Below, piece by piece: positions 25,632 through 35,487 of a stretch of 64,000 bases of DNA. Under the pieces are notes generated by a model. That model was given only the letters and a program-made list of their open reading frames with translations, did no database searches and was not told the DNA's origin. How positions within the stretch are numbered: the stretch's first letter is position 1; the number at the start of each line of letters is the position of its first letter. The stretch comes from Novosphingobium naphthalenivorans NBRC 102051 (GTDB taxonomy: Bacteria > Pseudomonadota > Alphaproteobacteria > Sphingomonadales > Sphingomonadaceae), in NCBI RefSeq assembly GCF_001590985.1, contig NZ_BCTX01000001.1, positions 62,001 to 126,000 of the forward strand, read 5' to 3'. The translations under genes and the position numbers were made by a program.

Positions 25632-27341
25632 TCACGCGGGCTGACGTTGGGCCATGCTCATGTCCATGCCGCGGAAGATGGAGCAGCGCTGGAACACCTC
25701 GATTCCGGGCGGCACACCTTTGTGGCTGCAGTATTTGGCGGTCAGCTTGGCCAGCCCCTTGATGTCGCGCCCGCTCGCATCGGGGAACAGGTCGGCAAGC
25801 TGTTCGACCAGGCTATCGGTGACGGCCAGCCCGAACTGATCGACCATGACCCGCCAGATCCGTGCCCGGCTCTCCCGGTCGGGCTGGTGATAACGGATCA
25901 GCGCGATGCAGCGCGAGACAATCGCCTCGTCGATGTCGTCCACGCGGTTGGTGGTGAGGAACAGCAGCCCGTTGAAGTATTCCAGCACCCGCAGGAACAC
26001 GCCGACCACGGCATTCATCGTCATGTCGTCCTCGCGCCGCTTGATATAGACGTCGGCCTCGTCGATCAGCATCACCGCGCCCCAGCGCTGGGCCCGGGTC
26101 AGCACATCCTTGAGCGACGTTTCCATCTGCGTGACATTGAGGCCGAGCTGGCCCGAATGGACGCGGTAGAGCGGGCGGCGGATGATCTCCGAATAGACTT
26201 CGGCGGTCAGCGTCTTGCCCACGCCCGGAGGCCCGGCGCAGAGCACCGTGGTGCCGCCCGACTTGCCCTCGACGATATCGTCCATCAGCACGTCCATCTC
26301 GGCAGTGAGAATGTCGATCAGATCCGTCTGTTCTGGCGGCAGCACCAGCTTGCCCTTGAGCGCGGGCTGGTAGGCATAGGGCTCCATATCGTCGACATGC
26401 GCCCAGACGTAATGGTGCAAATCGAGGTGGAACATCAGCACGAAGGCATGGACCGGCACGGCAACGAACATGTCCGCCGGAATGCCCGAGGCGAGCAGGC
26501 GAATTTCCTCCTCGTTGTCGTACTGGTTGCTCTTGCCCGCCCGGCGCAAGTACGAGGCGAGGATCTCGCCGGGCACATCGAGCGTCAGCGAGCGCTCGGT
26601 CAGAATACCTTCGTCATTGACCAGCCGCGCCTTGCCGCCCGAGGCGGAGAGCACGACCACGTCCTTGCGCGTCCAGTCGGTATCGCGGCGGGAGGAGGTG
26701 GGATCTTCCGCATAGAAGGCGCGCCCCTGCGCCGCGAACTGCTCGCCATAAAGGCCGCGCCAGGCGAAGTAGCGTTCCGCCGTGGCATCGTAGGCTGCGA
26801 TCAGATCGGGGGTTTCCTTGAGGAAGCCCTTGCCCACCAGGACCTCGCCCAGCGTGCGTTCGTCGATATCACCCGCCGTCACCCGGAAGACATTGGTGAC
26901 AAGCGTACCCTTGGCATTGGCCTTGAGCTCGACGAAGATCTTGCCACTCTCGTCATTGGTGGTCGGCGTGTAGTCCAGCCGCGTGACCACATAAGGCAGC
27001 GGACGGCGCGAGATATCCGCGCTGAACAGCCAGCCGCGCAGACCATCTGTAAGAAGGTAGCGCAAGAAGTCGGTCAGGAAATCCTCAAGGTCATTGGCGC
27101 CGTAACGCTTGCCGGCATTGCCCAGCACCCCGCGCAAGGTGGTGAGCTGCGCCGCCCGCACCTGATATTCAGGCCCTGCCCCGCGATAGATGTCGCCGAG
27201 CAAATCGCATTGCGCATCGGAAAGCTGCGCCACCGGCACTTCGGCCTTCTCTCCGAAGCGCAATTGCGCGCGCAGCGGTTCGAGATCGGGGAAGGCGCCA
27301 ATCAGCCTGTCGAGATGCGCGCGTTCGACCGCCAGCTTCAT
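25632..27341 (-). CDS. AAA+ ATPase with long N-terminal domain, unknown function
   Basis: This 569-aa protein has one C-terminal AAA+ core: Walker A GPPGVGKT (about 370-377), Walker B AVMLIDEADVY (about 422-432), sensor 1 LFLTTNRVDDID, and arginine-finger region EAIVSRCIALIRY. This is closest to classic AAA proteins (CDC48/BCS1-like module) rather than MoxR. The first ~340 residues are a large domain I do not recognise, with helical start and beta-rich middle. I prefer the ATG at 27339-27341, which overlaps the TPR gene stop (ATGA), over another ATG nine bases upstream. It probably remodels a protein partner. Its position behind hypE suggests a link to the hydrogenase, but that is inference. 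Confidence 0.8.
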   Translation of the reverse strand: MKLAVERAHLDRLIGAFPDLEPLRAQLRFGEKAEVPVAQLSDAQCDLLGDIYRGAGPEYQVRAAQLTTLRGVLGNAGKRYGANDLEDFLTDFLRYLLTDGLRGWLFSADISRRPLPYVVTRLDYTPTTNDESGKIFVELKANAKGTLVTNVFRVTAGDIDERTLGEVLVGKGFLKETPDLIAAYDATAERYFAWRGLYGEQFAAQGRAFYAEDPTSSRRDTDWTRKDVVVLSASGGKARLVNDEGILTERSLTLDVPGEILASYLRRAGKSNQYDNEEEIRLLASGIPADMFVAVPVHAFVLMFHLDLHHYVWAHVDDMEPYAYQPALKGKLVLPPEQTDLIDILTAEMDVLMDDIVEGKSGGTTVLCAGPPGVGKTLTAEVYSEIIRRPLYRVHSGQLGLNVTQMETSLKDVLTRAQRWGAVMLIDEADVYIKRREDDMTMNAVVGVFLRVLEYFNGLLFLTTNRVDDIDEAIVSRCIALIRYHQPDRESRARIWRVMVDQFGLAVTDSLVEQLADLFPDASGRDIKGLAKLTAKYCSHKGVPPGIEVFQRCSIFRGMDMSMAQRQPA

Positions 27342-27826
27342 GCCGCGCATCCTTCCGCCAGTTCGGAGACCACCGGCCAGCCGACTTCACCCTGCGGATC
27401 GAGCTGGCGCAAGGCTGCCAGCATCTCGGTGGCCTCGGCGGGCCGCTCGTCGCGCAAGGCAATGAAGGCAAGCGCCTTCAGCGTGTAGAGGGCAAAGCGG
27501 CCGGGATCGGCCGGGCCTGTCCGCAGGGGAATCCGCGGCAGCCACAGCCGCCAGTCGCCGCTCCAACCGGCCTGCCGTGCGGCCTCCGCCAGCCCCGCTT
27601 CGGCGATGGCGCGGGCCTGATCGAGACGGCCCGAATAGGTATGGACCTTGTAAAGACAGAAATACGTCGGCAGCGCGGAGGGATCGAGCGCCAGAGCCTG
27701 CCGGAACAGCGCATCGGCTGCTGCCTTGTCCTGACGGTGAGCCAGAACGCCGGCCTGAAGAAGTTCATCGACCTCGTCGGGCACAGAGCCGAAGTTGATA
27801 CCCTCGAATGGTACGTCCGTGTGCAT
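27338..27826 (-). CDS. TPR-like repeat protein coupled to AAA+ ATPase
   Basis: This 162-aa helical protein has TPR-type pairs: VDELLQAGVLAHRQDKAAAD, ALFRQALALDPSALPTYFCL, then YSGRLDQARAIAEAGLAEAA and a last pair with ALRQLDPQGEVGWPVV. The AxALDP motif is a TPR hallmark. The ATG at 27824-27826 has AAGGAGAC nine bases upstream; that ribosome site is partly inside a perfect hairpin. It overlaps the AAA+ gene by four bases, so it is probably an obligate partner such as an adaptor or scaffold. It starts 148 bases below hypE and may be read through from the hydrogenase operon. Confidence 0.72.
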   Translation of the reverse strand: MHTDVPFEGINFGSVPDEVDELLQAGVLAHRQDKAAADALFRQALALDPSALPTYFCLYKVHTYSGRLDQARAIAEAGLAEAARQAGWSGDWRLWLPRIPLRTGPADPGRFALYTLKALAFIALRDERPAEATEMLAALRQLDPQGEVGWPVVSELAEGCAA

Positions 27827-27836
27827 CCGCTGTCTC

Positions 27837-27856
27837 CTTGCTTCGGTAGAAGCAAG
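27837..27856 (-). promoter_or_regulatory. Hairpin overlapping the ribosome-binding site of the TPR gene
   Basis: CTTGCTTCGGTAGAAGCAAG (plus-strand reading) is a perfect inverted repeat with 8-base arms and a 4-base loop. On the minus-strand mRNA its 3' arm ends within the Shine-Dalgarno AAGGAG, sharing three of its bases, 11 bases before the ATG. Folding would hinder initiation, so it could be a translational switch. No downstream T-run, so it is not an obvious terminator. Confidence 0.5.
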
Positions 27857-27973
27857 ATTCGCGCCACCGTAACACCGGCGTAAATCCGGGCGTTTTCCGC
27901 GACTGCGCGACGGATCGAATGCGACAATCCGCGCTACAGCAAGCACGGCTGCGTTGTGATTGCGACAAAGCCC

Positions 27974-29023
27974 TCAGCAGATGCGCGGCAATTGCTCGCA
28001 GGCCAGAAGATCGAGCGCATAGCTGCCGCCCAGCGTGCGCAGCGCGACACTGCCCGGCACTCCCTGCTCCTGCACGGTTCCGATGATCGCGGCGGAGGGA
28101 TCGAAGCCTCGCAGAACGGCCAGCGCAGCCTCCGCGGCCTGCGGCGGAACCAGCGCAGCGAAGCGGCCTTCGTTGGCCACATAGAGCGGATCGAGGCCGA
28201 GGATCTCGCAGGCCCCGCGCACCGGCGGCGAGACCGGAATTTCCGATTGCTCCAGCAGCATCGCCACACCGGCCGTCCGAGCGATCTCGATCAGCGCCGT
28301 GGCCAGTCCCCCGCGCGTCAGGTCGCGCAGGCAATGGAGCGGGATGCCTTCCCCGATCAGGCGCAGCACCGGCGCTACGACCGGCGCGCAATCGCTGACG
28401 ATCGGCGGCTCGAATCCCAACCCCTCGCGCACAGCCATGATCGCCATGCCGTGGCGGCCCAGATCGCCGCTGACCAGGATACTGTCACCGGGACGCACTT
28501 GCCGGGGGGAGACCGGAGCCGGTGCGACGACAGTGCCGATCCCGGACGTGTTGATGTAGAGCCCGTCGCCCTTGCCGCGCTCCACCACTTTGGTGTCACC
28601 CGTCACCAAGCGGACACCGGCGGCCTGTGCAGCGCTTTGCATCGATTGGGCAATCCGCCGCAGATCGCTCACCGAAAAGCCTTCCTCAATCACGAACCCG
28701 GCACTCAGGCAGACCGGACGCGCGCCGCACATGGCGAGATCGTTGACCGCCCCGTTCACCGCAAGCGAGCCGATATCCCCGCCAGGAAAGAACAGCGGCT
28801 GCACGACATAGCTGTCGGTCGTGAAAGCCACTTGTCCGGCGGGAACATCGATAAGGGCGCCGTCGTGCGTCAGATCCTCGGGCGACTGCGCAAACGCGGG
28901 GCGGAAGATGTCCTCGATCAAGCGGTGCGTCAGCAACCCGCCGCTGCCATGGGCCAGTTCGATATGCTTGCTGTCCATGTCCGGCACCGGGCAGTTCGGC
29001 GAAAAGGCGGAACCTCCGTTCAT
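27974..29023 (-). CDS. hypE: Hydrogenase maturation protein HypE
   Basis: This ATP-dependent dehydratase converts the carbamoylated C-terminal cysteine into a thiocyanate, the source of CN ligands for the [NiFe] centre. The protein (349 aa) has the AIR-synthase-like fold: [20 protein letters not shown] near the N-terminus, [20 protein letters not shown] (ATP-binding Asp residues) and [17 protein letters not shown]. The C-terminus is PRIC, ending in the essential carbamoylated Cys. The ATG at 29021-29023 overlaps the hypD stop by four bases. It is the last hyp gene of the operon. Confidence 0.97.
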   Translation of the reverse strand: MNGGSAFSPNCPVPDMDSKHIELAHGSGGLLTHRLIEDIFRPAFAQSPEDLTHDGALIDVPAGQVAFTTDSYVVQPLFFPGGDIGSLAVNGAVNDLAMCGARPVCLSAGFVIEEGFSVSDLRRIAQSMQSAAQAAGVRLVTGDTKVVERGKGDGLYINTSGIGTVVAPAPVSPRQVRPGDSILVSGDLGRHGMAIMAVREGLGFEPPIVSDCAPVVAPVLRLIGEGIPLHCLRDLTRGGLATALIEIARTAGVAMLLEQSEIPVSPPVRGACEILGLDPLYVANEGRFAALVPPQAAEAALAVLRGFDPSAAIIGTVQEQGVPGSVALRTLGGSYALDLLACEQLPRIC

Positions 29024-30123
29024 GCCGTAGGCTCCAGCGCTGTCCGCCTGTATCGGTAATAGGCCGCACAGGCCCCTTCCGAAGAGACCATCGTCGCGCC
29101 GAGCGGATGCCCGGGCGTGCAGCCCCTGGCAAAGGCAGGGCAATCACAGGGCTTACGCACGCCGCGCAGGATTTCTCCACTGATGCAGTCGCTCGCGCGT
29201 TCCGGCCCCGGCACGATCATGGGAAAGCGGCGAAGCGCATCGAAGGTGACATAGCGCTCCGACAGGCCAAGACCGCTGGCCTCGATCCGGCCCATGCCGC
29301 GCCAGTCCTGCCCCTGCACCGCGAAGACCCGCTCCATAGCTTCGCGCGCCGCCGGATTGCCGTCCGGACGGACCGAGCGATTGTACTGATTCTCGACCTC
29401 GCAGCGCCCCTCCTCCAACTGCCGGATCACCATGTAGAGGCCCTGCAGCAGATCGAGCGGCTCAAATCCCGTGACCACGATCGGAATGCTATAGCGCCGC
29501 GCGATGGGCTCGTAATCGCGATATCCGGTGATCGTGCAGACATGGCCTGCCGCCAGAAAGCCCTGCACGCCATTGGCGGGATCGCCCAGCAGCGCGTCCA
29601 TCGCGGGCGGCACCAGCACGTGGCTGACCAGCAGCGAGAAGTTTGCAACGCCCCGGCTTTCCGCCTGCAATACCGTCATGGCTGTCGCCGGAGCGGTGGT
29701 TTCGAAACCGATGGCGAAGAACACCACCTCACGGCCCGGATTGTCCTGCGCGATTTGCACCGCATCGAGCGGCGAATAGACCATCCGCACGTCGGCGCCC
29801 CGGGCCTTCGCCGCCAGCAGGCTGCGGTCGTTGCCGGGCACGCGCAGCATGTCCCCGAAGGAGCAGAAGATCACGTCCGGGCGGCTGGCGATGGCAATGG
29901 CTGCGTCGATCATGCCGGGCGGCGTCACGCAGACCGGACAACCCGGGCCATGGAGCAGCGTCACCCCCTCGGGCAGCATGTGGTCGATGCCGTGGCGGAC
30001 GATCGAATGAGTCTGCCCGCCGCAGATTTCCATGATCGTCCAGGGCCGCGTCACGATCGCGGCAATGCCATCAGCGTAGCGGCGCGCGGCTGCGGGATCG
30101 CGGTATTCGTCGAGATGCTTCAC
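29020..30123 (-). CDS. hypD: Hydrogenase maturation protein HypD
   Basis: This is the iron-sulfur scaffold on which the Fe(CN)2CO unit is built, acting with HypC and HypE. At 367 aa it is the normal length. Diagnostic motifs are [10 protein letters not shown] (about 31-40), the [20 protein letters not shown] segment (first catalytic cysteines), [14 protein letters not shown], and the C-terminal [4Fe-4S] cysteines in [20 protein letters not shown] and [20 protein letters not shown]. The start is a GTG overlapping the hypC stop (GTGA). Gene order hypC-hypD-hypE is the usual one. Confidence 0.97.
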   Translation of the reverse strand: MKHLDEYRDPAAARRYADGIAAIVTRPWTIMEICGGQTHSIVRHGIDHMLPEGVTLLHGPGCPVCVTPPGMIDAAIAIASRPDVIFCSFGDMLRVPGNDRSLLAAKARGADVRMVYSPLDAVQIAQDNPGREVVFFAIGFETTAPATAMTVLQAESRGVANFSLLVSHVLVPPAMDALLGDPANGVQGFLAAGHVCTITGYRDYEPIARRYSIPIVVTGFEPLDLLQGLYMVIRQLEEGRCEVENQYNRSVRPDGNPAAREAMERVFAVQGQDWRGMGRIEASGLGLSERYVTFDALRRFPMIVPGPERASDCISGEILRGVRKPCDCPAFARGCTPGHPLGATMVSSEGACAAYYRYRRTALEPTA

Positions 30124-30359
30124 CGGCCGGTCTCCGGCCCGATCTCATCCAGCAAGGCGAGCGTCCGGTGCGCCTCAGCTTCATCGATCACCGCGATGGC
30201 GAAACCGGCGTGAACCAGCACGTAGTCACCGGGGGAGGCCTCGGGAACATAGGCCAGGTTCACCCGCCGCATCACACCGGCGAAGGCGACGCGGCCTTCG
30301 CGGGTCAGCGGACCATCGCCTATGACTTCCAGAAGTTCCCCGGGAACCGCAAGGCACAT
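30120..30359 (-). CDS. hypC: Hydrogenase assembly chaperone HypC
   Basis: This small chaperone (79 aa) carries iron from HypD to the large subunit. It starts [12 protein letters not shown], where Cys2 is the essential residue, and has the family segment [20 protein letters not shown]. The ATG shares one base with the hypF stop (TGATG), and its own stop overlaps the hypD GTG. There is only one hypC-type gene here, so it is presumably dedicated to this hydrogenase. Confidence 0.96.
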   Translation of the reverse strand: MCLAVPGELLEVIGDGPLTREGRVAFAGVMRRVNLAYVPEASPGDYVLVHAGFAIAVIDEAEAHRTLALLDEIGPETGR

Positions 30360-32674
30360 CAGCCTGTCACCTCATCCAGCCAACGCGCGGCATAGGCCGC
30401 CTGCCCTACCGCCAGTCCGCCATCATTCGGCGGCACGTGCCTGTGACGGTAAACGCGAAAGCCGGCGTCTTGCAAACGGGTCATGGCCAGCTCGGTCAAA
30501 AGAGCGTTCTGAAAGCAGCCCCCGCTCAGCACGACCTGTACAATTCCCGTCTGCCGGGCGATCGCGACGATGGCTTCGGCCAGCCAATGGTGAAAGCCTG
30601 CGGCAAGGTCTCCCGCCGCTACGCCTGCGCGAACCGCATCGGTCATGGCCGCCAGCATCGGCCGCCAGTCAAGGCGGGAGGCATTGCCGCCGGGCACCAC
30701 GACCGGCGAAGGCATGGCATGGACTTCCAATGCCCGTTCCGCAGCAAATTCCACCGCCATCGCCGCCTCACCATCGAACGAGGATCGCTGGCACAGGTTC
30801 AGGATCGCGGCGACGGCATCGAACAAGCGCCCCGCACTCGATGTCAGCGGCGCGTTAAGACCCCGCTCCAGCATCTGCCGAAGCATGGTGCGCTCCTCTG
30901 CCGAAAAGGCGGCTATGGCTGGCAAGCCGTCGATGTTCCACAGATCCTCGCCATGGATGGCGTAAAGGGCCCCCAGGGCGGTCCGGCGCGGCTCGCGAAC
31001 GGCCGTTTCCCCGCCCGGAAGAGGGAACGGGAGCAAATGGGCTTCGCGGCGCCACGCCGTGCCATGGACGGCAAGGAACTCGCCGCCCCATACAGTCCCG
31101 TCCCCACCAAAGCCGGTGCCATCCCATGCGACACCCAGAACCGGTCCTTCCAGCCCATTCTCGACCATGGCCGAGAGAATATGCGCCAAGTGATGCGGCA
31201 CAGGGCATACCGGCAATCCCATCGCCCGGGCCGCTTGCGTGGTGTGGTAATCCGGATGAGCATCGCAGGCGACGGGGGCGGCCTCAAGCCCGTAAAGGCC
31301 GCGCATGGCCGCGACCGATCGGGTAAACGCTGTGCGGGCTTCGACATGCGCGAGATCGCCAATGTGCGGTCCCAGCACGATCTGCCCGGAACGGCCCAAA
31401 GCGACTGCGTCCTTCATATGCCCGCCAAGCGCTAGCACGGGCCCGGCCTGCTTCGGATCGGCCAGAACCAACGGGGCCAGTCCGCGCGCGCAGCGCAGCG
31501 CCGTCACTTCCCCCGCGATCAGGCGGACAACCGAATCATCGACCGGATTCACGATCGGGCGGTCATGCGTGAGGAACAGATCCGCGATCCCGGACAGGCG
31601 GGCAAAGGCCTCTCCATCGTCCGCCGCCATCGGTTCGCCGCTGCGGTTCCCGCTGGTCGCCACGACAGGGAACCCGAGTGCTTCCGTGAGAAGGGCGTGC
31701 AGCGGCGTCGCAGGCAGCATCAGGCCGATGCAGGGGTTATCCGGCGCCACGCCCGGCGCCAGAGGGACAGCACTGCCCTGCTGCACCCTGAGCAGAACGA
31801 TGGGAGCGGGAGAAGATGTCAGAGCCTCACGCTCTGGCGCGGAGACATGCGCCAGGGCCGAGGCTTCGGCGATGGAACCGGCCATGACCGCGAAGGGCTT
31901 GGCCGGACGGTGCTTGCGCTGGCGCAGCCGTGCCACGGCTTCCTCGTTGCGGGCATCGGCCAGAAGCTGGAACCCGCCCAGCCCCTTCAGTGCAACGATG
32001 CGTCCGTCGCGCAAGGCCATGGCGGCCTGCTCCAGCGCCTCTTCCTGCCGGGCCAGGACAGCGCCGCCTGCATCGCACAAGGCCAGTTGCGGGCCGCAGT
32101 CCGGGCAAGCGTTGGTCTCGGCGTGAAACCGGCGCGAGGCGGGATCGTCGTACTCTGCCCGGCACGCGGGACACATTGCGAAATGCCGCATCGCCGTGCG
32201 CGCCCGGTCATAGGGAACGGCCTCGATGATACTGTAGCGCGGGCCGCAATGGGTGCAGGTCGTGAAGGGGTAGCGATAGCGCCGGTTCGCCGGATCGATC
32301 AGTTCGGCACGGCATTCCCCGCACAGGGCAAGATCGGGCAGGATATATGCGGAGGGCACGCCGTCCGCATCGCTGGCCCGGATCGCGAAGCCTTGCTGTC
32401 CGGACGGTTCGACGCGCTGCTGGGTCCATCCCTCGATCCGCGACGGCTGCGGCGCTTCGCGGCGAAGGCGCGCCAGAAACCGCTCCAAAGCTTCGGCGGG
32501 CCCTTCGGCCTCCAGTGTTACTCCGCGCCCCGTATTGCGCACAAATCCGGCCAGCCCTTCCTCTGCGGCCAGCCGGTAGACGAAAGGCCGGAACCCCACG
32601 CCCTGCACGGCGCCCGAAACGTCCAGCCTGACCCGCTGCACGTCGCGCGCCTCAAAGCAAGGAAGGGGCTGCAT
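30359..32674 (-). CDS. hypF: Carbamoyltransferase HypF
   Basis: HypF makes the carbamoyl group from carbamoyl phosphate and ATP and transfers it to HypE. The 771-aa protein has all four parts: an acylphosphatase domain (VQGVGFRPFVYRLAAEEGL, about 24-42), two zinc fingers (CGEC ... CTHCGPRYS and CPAC ... CPDCGP, about 117-195), a YrdC-like domain (ALKGLGGFQLLADARNEEAV; KHRPAKPFAVM) and a Kae1-like C-terminal domain with VPHHLAHILSAMVENG and VLSGGCFQNALL. The start lies six bases after the hypA stop. Confidence 0.97.
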   Translation of the reverse strand: MQPLPCFEARDVQRVRLDVSGAVQGVGFRPFVYRLAAEEGLAGFVRNTGRGVTLEAEGPAEALERFLARLRREAPQPSRIEGWTQQRVEPSGQQGFAIRASDADGVPSAYILPDLALCGECRAELIDPANRRYRYPFTTCTHCGPRYSIIEAVPYDRARTAMRHFAMCPACRAEYDDPASRRFHAETNACPDCGPQLALCDAGGAVLARQEEALEQAAMALRDGRIVALKGLGGFQLLADARNEEAVARLRQRKHRPAKPFAVMAGSIAEASALAHVSAPEREALTSSPAPIVLLRVQQGSAVPLAPGVAPDNPCIGLMLPATPLHALLTEALGFPVVATSGNRSGEPMAADDGEAFARLSGIADLFLTHDRPIVNPVDDSVVRLIAGEVTALRCARGLAPLVLADPKQAGPVLALGGHMKDAVALGRSGQIVLGPHIGDLAHVEARTAFTRSVAAMRGLYGLEAAPVACDAHPDYHTTQAARAMGLPVCPVPHHLAHILSAMVENGLEGPVLGVAWDGTGFGGDGTVWGGEFLAVHGTAWRREAHLLPFPLPGGETAVREPRRTALGALYAIHGEDLWNIDGLPAIAAFSAEERTMLRQMLERGLNAPLTSSAGRLFDAVAAILNLCQRSSFDGEAAMAVEFAAERALEVHAMPSPVVVPGGNASRLDWRPMLAAMTDAVRAGVAAGDLAAGFHHWLAEAIVAIARQTGIVQVVLSGGCFQNALLTELAMTRLQDAGFRVYRHRHVPPNDGGLAVGQAAYAARWLDEVTG

Positions 32675-32680
32675 CCGCCG

Positions 32681-32959
32681 TCAGTCTTCCGTCTCGGAAA
32701 CCTCAAGATCAACACTGCGGATCATGACGTGCAAGGCATCGGGATCGCCTGGATCGTCGGACGTGAGAATATCCAGAACGGCCCCCTCAGCCTTGGTGCC
32801 GCGTGCCTCGTCATCGAAATGCTCGCGGAAATGCTCCGGCGAAAACTGGCTGAGCGCGCCCAGCCAGACCTGCACGCCGGAGATGGACTGCGCACCGGCA
32901 TCGCGGGCCACGGCTTCGAGATGGCGGACGAGATCGCGGACAATGCCCGTTTCATGCAT
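32681..32959 (-). CDS. hypA: HypA-like nickel metallochaperone lacking the zinc-binding domain
   Basis: This short protein (92 aa) begins [20 protein letters not shown], retaining the His2/Glu3 nickel-binding start of HypA, followed by VQVWLGALSQFSPEHFREHF, as in the HypA N-terminal domain. It contains no cysteine at all, whereas canonical HypA (about 113-118 aa) has two CxxC pairs that bind structural zinc. It may insert nickel with an altered mechanism or serve only as a docking protein. I chose the ATG at 32957-32959, which overlaps the protease stop by eight bases. hypB is absent from the window. Confidence 0.85.
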   Translation of the reverse strand: MHETGIVRDLVRHLEAVARDAGAQSISGVQVWLGALSQFSPEHFREHFDDEARGTKAEGAVLDILTSDDPGDPDALHVMIRSVDLEVSETED

Positions 32960-33440
32960 GATGTTCTGCCTCCTGCAGTCTTGCCACTTCGGCGATGATC
33001 CGCGCCGCTGCCGGTGCAACGGCCGCGGCGACCGGCGCCGTCATCTGCGTAGCGCCGTCGAAACTCTGCCCCTCAATGGCATAAACGATGATCACCGGCG
33101 GCGCGAGGCCAAGCGTTCGGGCAAGCGCAATGCCCTCGCCCAAGCCGAAGGCGTGGCTCGACAGGAAAGCCATGTCGCGCGGCAATTCTTCCTCGGCCAG
33201 ATCGATGCGGTGGATGCGGCCCGGTTCGCTCCCGCCGGCCGCAGCATCGATGCAAACGAGCGCGTCGAAACCTTCCCAGTCCTCGATCATCGCCAGCATG
33301 TCTCCGCTGCGCACCATGAGTGCAGCATTCGGCGGCAAGGCTCCCGCCAGAGCCTTCGCGACGGCAGGCCCGGCCCCGTCATCTCCCCGGTCGGGATTGC
33401 CGATGCACAGGACCAGAATGCGCCCGCCCGAACCCGTCAC
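32952..33440 (-). CDS. Hydrogenase maturation endopeptidase (HyaD/HycI family)
   Basis: This aspartic-type, nickel-dependent protease removes the C-terminal tail of the large subunit after nickel insertion. The N-terminal [20 protein letters not shown] includes the nickel-ligand Asp in the GNxxxxDDG motif. Later Asp (VCIDAAAGG, family position D62) and His ([13 protein letters not shown], family position H93) complete the metal site. I chose the GTG at 33438-33440 (162 aa), since it overlaps the large-subunit stop by GTGA, the junction style seen throughout this operon. An ATG 48 bases upstream would add residues that lack family character. Confidence 0.93.
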   Translation of the reverse strand: MTGSGGRILVLCIGNPDRGDDGAGPAVAKALAGALPPNAALMVRSGDMLAMIEDWEGFDALVCIDAAAGGSEPGRIHRIDLAEEELPRDMAFLSSHAFGLGEGIALARTLGLAPPVIIVYAIEGQSFDGATQMTAPVAAAVAPAAARIIAEVARLQEAEHHA

Positions 33441-34726
33441 GAGCGGTGCACCGACAGCTTGAGGAAATGCGTCGAGCAGGAAATGCACGGATCGTAGTTG
33501 CGGATCGACTGTTCGCAGAGGTGGCGGATCACATCGTCCGGCTCGTTCGCGATCGGTGCGGCGACGGCAGCGAGGTCTTCCTCGATGCAGGGCTGGTTCT
33601 GCGAGGTGGGCGGGACAATGCGCGCCATGCGGATCGTGCCATCGGCGGCGAATTCGTAGCGGTGCCAGCAGATACCCCGCGGCGCTTCGGTGCAGCCGAA
33701 GCCTTCGCCCTCACGGGGTTCTAGCGGGACGGCAGCGGCCTCGGGCATTTCGTAGCCAGCGATCAGCCGCAGCGCTTCTTCGCAGGCATAGGCCGTCTCC
33801 AGCGCGCGCACGACGATGCTGCGGAAGGGATTGCGGCACACCGGCCCCAGCCCCGCCTCGCCCGCCAGCGACTGGATCGAAGCGGGCAAGCGGTCATGGT
33901 TCAGCGCATAGCGCGCCAGCGGCCCGACCAGATAGGCGCCCCGCCGCTTCACCAGCGAATGGAGCGCGGTGGAATGGGCGACATGGCGCTCCTCGAACTC
34001 GTTCTCGTAGTCCGAAATATCGATGTCGATATCGCGGTTGGAAATGAGCCTGCCTTCGGTAATGGCATACTCGTCCGGATGACGCATCGCGACGAATTCG
34101 TAGTCGCGTTCAAGGTCCGGAAAATCGAACGTGGCCACCCAGCGCACCAGATCGACGGCCATGTCCCGAGCCGCCTTCAACTCCTCCGTCAGGGGAACAA
34201 GCTCCGCCTTCGTGGGCACCTTGTAAAACCCGCCGGGCCGGACATTGACCGGGTGGATTTCGCGCCCGCCGAGCAGACGCAGAATGGCATTGCCGGCCTT
34301 CTTGAGCGCCAGCCCCTTGCGCACCACGTCGCCATGCTTCTCGGCCATCCGGATCGCATCAGGATAGCCGAGGAAATCAGGCGCATGGAGCATGACCACA
34401 TGCAGCGCATGGCTCTCGATCCATTCGCCGCAATAAAGCAGGCGGCGCAAAGCGCGCAGTTGCCCTTCGACTTTCACGCCGAACGCATTCTCCACCGCCT
34501 GCACCGAGCTCATCTGGTAGGCGACCGGGCAGATCCCGCAAATGCGCGCGACGATGTCGGGCAGTTCGACATGCGAGCGGCCTTGCAGGAACGCCTCGTA
34601 GAAGCGTGGCGGCTCGAAGATGCGCAAGTTCGCGCTCGTGACCTGCCCGCCCTCGATATGGAGGTCGAGCGCGCCTTCGCCTTCGACGCGGGCGAGATAT
34701 TCGACCTTGATCGTCTTAGTCGTCAT
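33437..34726 (-). CDS. hydA: [NiFe] hydrogenase large (alpha) subunit, group 3b type
   Basis: This is the catalytic subunit holding the Ni-Fe(CN)2CO site (429 aa before processing). RVEGEG (13-18), the L1 motif [10 protein letters not shown] with Cys63/Cys66, and the C-terminal L2 motif DPCISCSTH (Cys414, Cys417, His420) are all intact. The tail FLKLSVHRS after His420 is the segment cut by the maturation protease. Length and L1/L2 details fit the F420-non-reducing, NADP-linked group 3b (sulfhydrogenase I-like) enzymes. I chose ATG 34724-34726, which overlaps the small-subunit stop by 11 bases. An upstream in-frame start would add unrelated residues. Confidence 0.95.
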   Translation of the reverse strand: MTTKTIKVEYLARVEGEGALDLHIEGGQVTSANLRIFEPPRFYEAFLQGRSHVELPDIVARICGICPVAYQMSSVQAVENAFGVKVEGQLRALRRLLYCGEWIESHALHVVMLHAPDFLGYPDAIRMAEKHGDVVRKGLALKKAGNAILRLLGGREIHPVNVRPGGFYKVPTKAELVPLTEELKAARDMAVDLVRWVATFDFPDLERDYEFVAMRHPDEYAITEGRLISNRDIDIDISDYENEFEERHVAHSTALHSLVKRRGAYLVGPLARYALNHDRLPASIQSLAGEAGLGPVCRNPFRSIVVRALETAYACEEALRLIAGYEMPEAAAVPLEPREGEGFGCTEAPRGICWHRYEFAADGTIRMARIVPPTSQNQPCIEEDLAAVAAPIANEPDDVIRHLCEQSIRNYDPCISCSTHFLKLSVHRS

Positions 34727-35486
34727 GCGCCTCGCTCTCCTGGCGGAAGGGTTCGGCCCAGGCATTGAAACTGCGCAGGGCGCGCTGGATGTCACGACCG
34801 TCAGCTCCCAGTTCGCGCCATTCGCGCGTCAGGGCGGGCATGTTGGGCGTTTCCATCGGCCCGTAGCAGCCATAGCAGCCCCGCCGGTAGGCCGGGCAGA
34901 TCGCGCCGCAGCCTGCATGCGTGACGGGACCGAGGCACGGCGTGCCCTGCACCATCACGCAGACATTGCCGCGCTGCTTGCATTCGATGCAGACGCTGTG
35001 CGCAGCAACGGCCGGTTTACGCCCGGCCAGATAGGCCGAGATCACTTCGACAAGCTGCGCCTTGTTGATCGGGCAGCCGTGGAGTTCGTAGTCGACCGGG
35101 ACATGGGCTGAAATCGCCGTCGACGTCGCCAGCGTGTCGATGAACTGCGGCGAGGCATAGACCGCCGCGATGAAGTCCTTGACGTCTGCAAAGTTGCGCA
35201 GGGCCTGAATGCCGCCCGCGGTCGCGCAGGCGCCGATGGTGACGAGGAATTTCGACTGTGCCCGCACCGCCAGGATGCGCTCCGCATCGTGCGGCGTCGT
35301 GATCGAACCTTCGACCAGCGACAGGTCATAAGGCCCTTCCATGAAGGCGCTCGACGCTTCGGGGAAATTGGCGATCTCCACGGCGCCGGCAACGGCGAGC
35401 AGTTCGTCCTCGCAATCGAGCAGCGAGAGCTGGCAACCATCGCAGGAAGCGAATTTCCACACGGCGAGTTTGGGACGATGCGCCAT
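34716..35486 (-). CDS. hydD: [NiFe] hydrogenase small (delta) subunit, group 3b type
   Basis: This is the electron-transfer small subunit (256 aa). The proximal cluster is bound by [10 protein letters not shown] (Cys15/Cys18), IGACATAGG and [11 protein letters not shown]-terminal set, [31 protein letters not shown] and GCYGCYGP, can bind two more clusters. There is no Tat signal, consistent with a cytoplasmic enzyme. Six-cysteine proximal surroundings of membrane-bound O2-tolerant group 1d enzymes are not seen. It starts one base after the hydG stop. Confidence 0.95.
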   Translation of the reverse strand: MAHRPKLAVWKFASCDGCQLSLLDCEDELLAVAGAVEIANFPEASSAFMEGPYDLSLVEGSITTPHDAERILAVRAQSKFLVTIGACATAGGIQALRNFADVKDFIAAVYASPQFIDTLATSTAISAHVPVDYELHGCPINKAQLVEVISAYLAGRKPAVAAHSVCIECKQRGNVCVMVQGTPCLGPVTHAGCGAICPAYRRGCYGCYGPMETPNMPALTREWRELGADGRDIQRALRSFNAWAEPFRQESEAHDD

Positions 35487-35487
35487 G

